From Nocardia farcinica (GTDB taxonomy: Bacteria; Actinomycetota; Actinomycetes; Mycobacteriales; Mycobacteriaceae): a stretch of 64,000 nt of DNA. The DNA lies in NCBI RefSeq assembly GCF_001182745.1, contig NZ_LN868938.1, positions 2,790,001-2,854,000 of the forward strand. The letters run 5' to 3'. The translations under genes and the position numbers were made by a program. Positions within the stretch are counted from its first letter, which is position 1, and every line of letters starts with the position of its first letter. A model generated the notes under the pieces. The model saw nothing but the letters and a program-made list of their open reading frames with translations, made no database searches and was not told where the DNA came from. Of the stretch, positions 61,050-64,000 are shown in pieces.

Positions 61050-64000
61050 GGCCGGGCTCCGTCGCCCACCGCCACCTCCCCGCCGCGCAGCCGTCCGATC
61101 GAGCCGGTCAGCCGCTCCAGCAGGGGTTCGGGCACCTGTCCGTCGTCGTGCAGCGCGGCCAGGCGGTCCAGCAGCATCTCCACTTCGCTGACGATCGGGT
61201 CGGCGAGTTCGGCGTCCTGCGGGGTCACCTGGTCGAGCACGTGCCCGGCCAGCAGGTTGACCGTCGGGTACTGGAAGATCACCGAATTCGCCAGCTTCAC
61301 GCCGGTGATGGCGCGCAGGTGGGTGCCGAGTTCGATCGAGCTGAGCGAATCGATGCCCATCTCGGTGAACTCGCGATCCGGGTGCACCGCCTCGGGTGAG
61401 GAGTAGCCGAGCACCATCGCGATCGGGGTCTCGAGCATGTCAACGACCACCGCGTGCTGCTCGGCCGGGCTCAGTCCGGCCAGCCGCTTGGCCAGCTGGG
61501 AGGAGTCGCCCATCTGCTGGGTCGCCCGCGGCCGCGAGTGCAGCAGCGCGCGGAAGAACGGCGGCAGCTCGGCCACCGAGGACGCCACCCGCAGCAGCGA
61601 CAGGTCCATGCCCACCGGCACCAGGTAGGGCCGACCGGTGTGCAGCGCGGCGTCGAAGAGGGCGAGCGCCTGCTCGGTCTCGATCGGCGTCACGCCCATG
61701 CGGGTGAGGCGGGCGCGGTCCTTGTCGTCGAGCGCGCCGGTGTTGGAGGTGTCCTCGGCCCACCAGCCCCAAGCCATCGAGGTGGCGGCGAGCCCGTCGT
61801 GGTAGCGGCGCCGGGCCAGCGCGTCGAGGAAGACGTTGGCGGCGGCGTAGTTCGCCTGTCCGGGCGCGCCGAACGTGCCCGCGGCCGAGGAGAACAGCAC
61901 GAACATCGACAGATCCAGGTCACGGGTGAGTTCGTGCAGATGCCAGGCGCCGTCGGCCTTGGCGCCGAGCACGGCGCCGAGGTGGTCGGGTGTCAGCTGG
62001 GCGAAGGTGGCGTCGGCCAGGGCGGCGGCCAGGTGCACGACGCCGCCGAGCGGGTGCGCGGCGGGCACCGTGTCGAGCACCGCGGCCAACGCCGCGCGGT
62101 CGGCGGCATCGCAGGCGGCCACCCGCACCCGCGCCCCCGCGTCGGTCAGTTCGGCGACCAGGTCGTCGATGCCCTCGGCGGCGGGGCCGCTGCGGCTGGT
62201 GAGCAGCAGATGCCGGGCGCCGTAGGCGTGCACCAGGTGCCGGGCGACGATCGCGCCGATGGTGCCGGTGCCGCCGGTGACGAGCACGGTCCGGTCCGGA
62301 TCGAAGGCGGGCGGCCAGGTGAGCACGATCTTGCCGACGTGGCGGGCCTCGCCCAGATGCCGCAGCGCGGCGTCGGCCTGGCGGATGTCGAAGCGGGTCG
62401 ACGGCAGCGCGGGCACCGTGCCCGCCGCCGCCAGCCGGGCGATCTCGGCCAGCAGGCCAGCCAGGGTGTCCCGGTCGAGGTCGCCGAGTTCGAAGGTGCG
62501 GTAGGTGACGCCGCACGCCTCGCGCACCGCGCGCGGGTCGCGCACCGCGCCGCGGGCGAGGTCGACGAACCGGCCGGTCGCGCCGAGCAAGCCGAGCGAG
62601 GCGTCGGTGAGTTCGGCGGGCAGCAGGTCGAGCACGATGTCGATGCCGCGGCCGGCGAACCGGGTGGCGAACTCGGCCGAACGGGAATCGGCCAGGTGGT
62701 CCTCGGCCACTCCCATGCCGCGCAACGTGTCCCGCTTGCGTTCGCTCGCGGTGGCGAACACCTCGAGGCCCAGGTGCGTGGCCAGATGCACCGCGGCCGT
62801 GCCGACGCCGCCGCTGGCGCAGTGCACCAGCACCCGTTCCCCGGTCGTCGCGGCGGCCTCCCGCAGGGCGTGCAGGGCGGTGACGTAGGCGACCGGCGCC
62901 GCCGCGGCCTGCGGCATCGACCATCCCGCGGGTACCGGGGCCAGCAGTGCCGCGTCGGCGTCGACGGTGTCGGCGATCGCGTCGACCAGACCGAACACCG
63001 CGTCACCGGGCGCGAATCCGGTCACGTCGGCCGCGACGGCGCGCACCACGCCCGCCGCCTCGTGCACCAGCCGCCGCGGCGCGCCCGCCACGGCGGCCAG
63101 CCCGGTCAGTGCCACCGGGAACGACAACCCGGCCGCCCGCAGTGCCACCCGCACCGTGCCCGGCGCGAGTTCGGCCGCCGGTGCGGTACCCGCCACCAGG
63201 GTGACGTCGTCCAGGTTGCCGGTGCCGGGGATGTCCAGTCGCCAGTGTCCGGCCAGCCGCGCGCCCGCGGTCGCCGCCGCGTCCAGCCCGGAGCGGATGC
63301 GCCTGCCGTGGAAGGTGCCGCGCCGCAGGGCGAGTTCGGGTTCGTCGAGTGCCACGGCGGTGGCCAGCTGGTCGAGGGTGACGCCCGCGCCGTCGAGGTC
63401 CAGCTGCAGGATGCGGTCCTGATACTCCGACTGCGCACTGCGCACCAGGCCCCACACCGTCGCCCCGGACAGGTCGGTCACCGTCTCGGCGGGCTCGACG
63501 GCCTGCACGCCGGTGCTCATCAGCACCAACCGGGTCTCGGTGACGCGCTCGTCGGCCAGCCAGTCCTGCAACCACGCCAGCGTGGCGGCCAGTTCGGCGC
63601 GCACCGCCTCGGTGGGACCGGCGTCAATGTGCCGGCCCGCCGCGGTCCTGGTGGCGAGCACCACCTTCGGCACGGGTGCGCCGTCGGCCAGCGCGGCCGA
63701 GAGTGCGGCCCGGTCCGGGTAGACGGTCAGCTCCGCGCCGGCGGTGAGGCCCGGCGGCAGGTCACCCAGCACCGCCCACTCCCCCGGCCGGGCCGTCCAG
63801 CGGGTGCGCTGCACCGGCAGGGCGGGCCAGTCGACGCCGAACAGCGAATCCTGGCGTCCCGAGAGCCCGCGCTGCGCCAGCGCGCCCATCGAGATCGAGC
63901 GCACCTGCAGGGTGCCCACCGCCACCGGACGGCCGTTGTGGTCGGCCAACACCCACCGGACGCGATCGGGCCCGGCCGGAGTCAGCTTGGCGCGCAGCGC
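61046..64000 (-). CDS. Type I PKS, C-terminal part (ER-KR-ACP; 5' end beyond window)
   Basis: 984 residues are visible; the frame is open to the right edge. From the edge: a post-DH linker and structural region, an ER-like domain with NADPH motif HCASGGVGTAA (visible residue about 393), a KR (VTGGTGTIGA near 575; Tyr in GQANYAAAN; Asn present), an ACP (MGIDSLSS, Ser near 883), and after the ACP about 60 residues with two amphipathic helices (SEVEMLLDRLAALHDD and PEPLLERLTGSIGRL) that look like a C-terminal dimerisation/docking element. The ER region has AAGLSFPVAL instead of the usual AAGLNFRDV. The KR lacks the LDD motif of B-type ketoreductases. It is upstream of all other genes in the operon; KS, AT and DH presumably lie outside. 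Confidence 0.93.
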   Translation of the reverse strand, partial: ALRAKLTPAGPDRVRWVLADHNGRPVAVGTLQVRSISMGALAQRGLSGRQDSLFGVDWPALPVQRTRWTARPGEWAVLGDLPPGLTAGAELTVYPDRAALSAALADGAPVPKVVLATRTAAGRHIDAGPTEAVRAELAATLAWLQDWLADERVTETRLVLMSTGVQAVEPAETVTDLSGATVWGLVRSAQSEYQDRILQLDLDGAGVTLDQLATAVALDEPELALRRGTFHGRRIRSGLDAAATAGARLAGHWRLDIPGTGNLDDVTLVAGTAPAAELAPGTVRVALRAAGLSFPVALTGLAAVAGAPRRLVHEAAGVVRAVAADVTGFAPGDAVFGLVDAIADTVDADAALLAPVPAGWSMPQAAAAPVAYVTALHALREAAATTGERVLVHCASGGVGTAAVHLATHLGLEVFATASERKRDTLRGMGVAEDHLADSRSAEFATRFAGRGIDIVLDLLPAELTDASLGLLGATGRFVDLARGAVRDPRAVREACGVTYRTFELGDLDRDTLAGLLAEIARLAAAGTVPALPSTRFDIRQADAALRHLGEARHVGKIVLTWPPAFDPDRTVLVTGGTGTIGAIVARHLVHAYGARHLLLTSRSGPAAEGIDDLVAELTDAGARVRVAACDAADRAALAAVLDTVPAAHPLGGVVHLAAALADATFAQLTPDHLGAVLGAKADGAWHLHELTRDLDLSMFVLFSSAAGTFGAPGQANYAAANVFLDALARRRYHDGLAATSMAWGWWAEDTSNTGALDDKDRARLTRMGVTPIETEQALALFDAALHTGRPYLVPVGMDLSLLRVASSVAELPPFFRALLHSRPRATQQMGDSSQLAKRLAGLSPAEQHAVVVDMLETPIAMVLGYSSPEAVHPDREFTEMGIDSLSSIELGTHLRAITGVKLANSVIFQYPTVNLLAGHVLDQVTPQDAELADPIVSEVEMLLDRLAALHDDGQVPEPLLERLTGSIGRLRGGEVAVGDGARP

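Overview
The window is chromosomal DNA of very high G+C content from a mycolic-acid actinomycete, most likely a Nocardia or close relative. This rests on gene content and synteny. There is an EspG/WXG type VII secretion cluster, an actinobacterial integration host factor, tandem clpP1-clpP2, a mycothiol-dependent DsbA-like oxidoreductase, a possible KstR-type operator and type I polyketide synthases. Two blocks (rplU to valS, and clpX to the Rv2466c-like gene) follow the gene order known from Mycobacterium tuberculosis.

Layout. 1-2.4 kb: end of an EspG-like gene and two translationally coupled T7SS-type genes, the second with a long Pro-rich tail. 2.5-4.4 kb: TioE-type MerR regulator and a serine beta-lactamase-fold lipoprotein. 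4.4-17 kb (minus strand): proB, obgE, rpmA, rplU, rne, ndk, a DUF4233-type membrane protein, folC, valS. 17-31.6 kb: a variable slot between the two core blocks. It holds a P-loop protein; a divergent lipid locus (lipid kinase and AGPS-like flavoenzyme against a TetR regulator and glpD); a GNAT acetyltransferase; an FHA protein with a huge low-complexity linker; an FdhF/YdeP molybdoenzyme with fdhD; an mIHF protein; a ketosteroid isomerase with a perfect KstR-consensus box; and a STAS protein. 31.8-37 kb (minus): clpX, clpP2, clpP1, tig and an FKBP lipoprotein. 37-44.8 kb: phosphoketolase, tRNA-Pro and tRNA-Gly, a GGDEF protein, nei1, rpiB, an M48 membrane peptidase and the DsbA-like protein. 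45-49.4 kb: ferredoxin-reductase-like flavoprotein, a DGPF/ECF42 sigma pair with a matching promoter, and a membrane-anchored PQQ-type beta-propeller.

49.4-64 kb is one minus-strand polyketide operon running off the right edge. In transcription order it encodes a PKS C-terminus (ER-KR-ACP), a metallophosphoesterase, two small proteins of unknown function, a SAM methyltransferase, a MonCI/LasC-like flavin epoxidase, a complete KS-AT-DH-ER-KR-ACP PKS and a ketosynthase-only protein. Most junctions overlap by 4 nt (ATGA or GTGA), so it is a tightly coupled unit. I do not recognise the product. This is the best candidate here for an undescribed system.

Smaller regulatory signals are the KstR box, the ECF42 promoter, a divergent TetR operator region, an inverted repeat overlapping the molybdoenzyme start codon, a minus-strand intrinsic terminator in the valS leader with no gene feeding it, and three apparently leaderless genes sharing a TAGNNT element 6-7 nt before the start codon. 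Strong hairpins mark most convergent gene ends.
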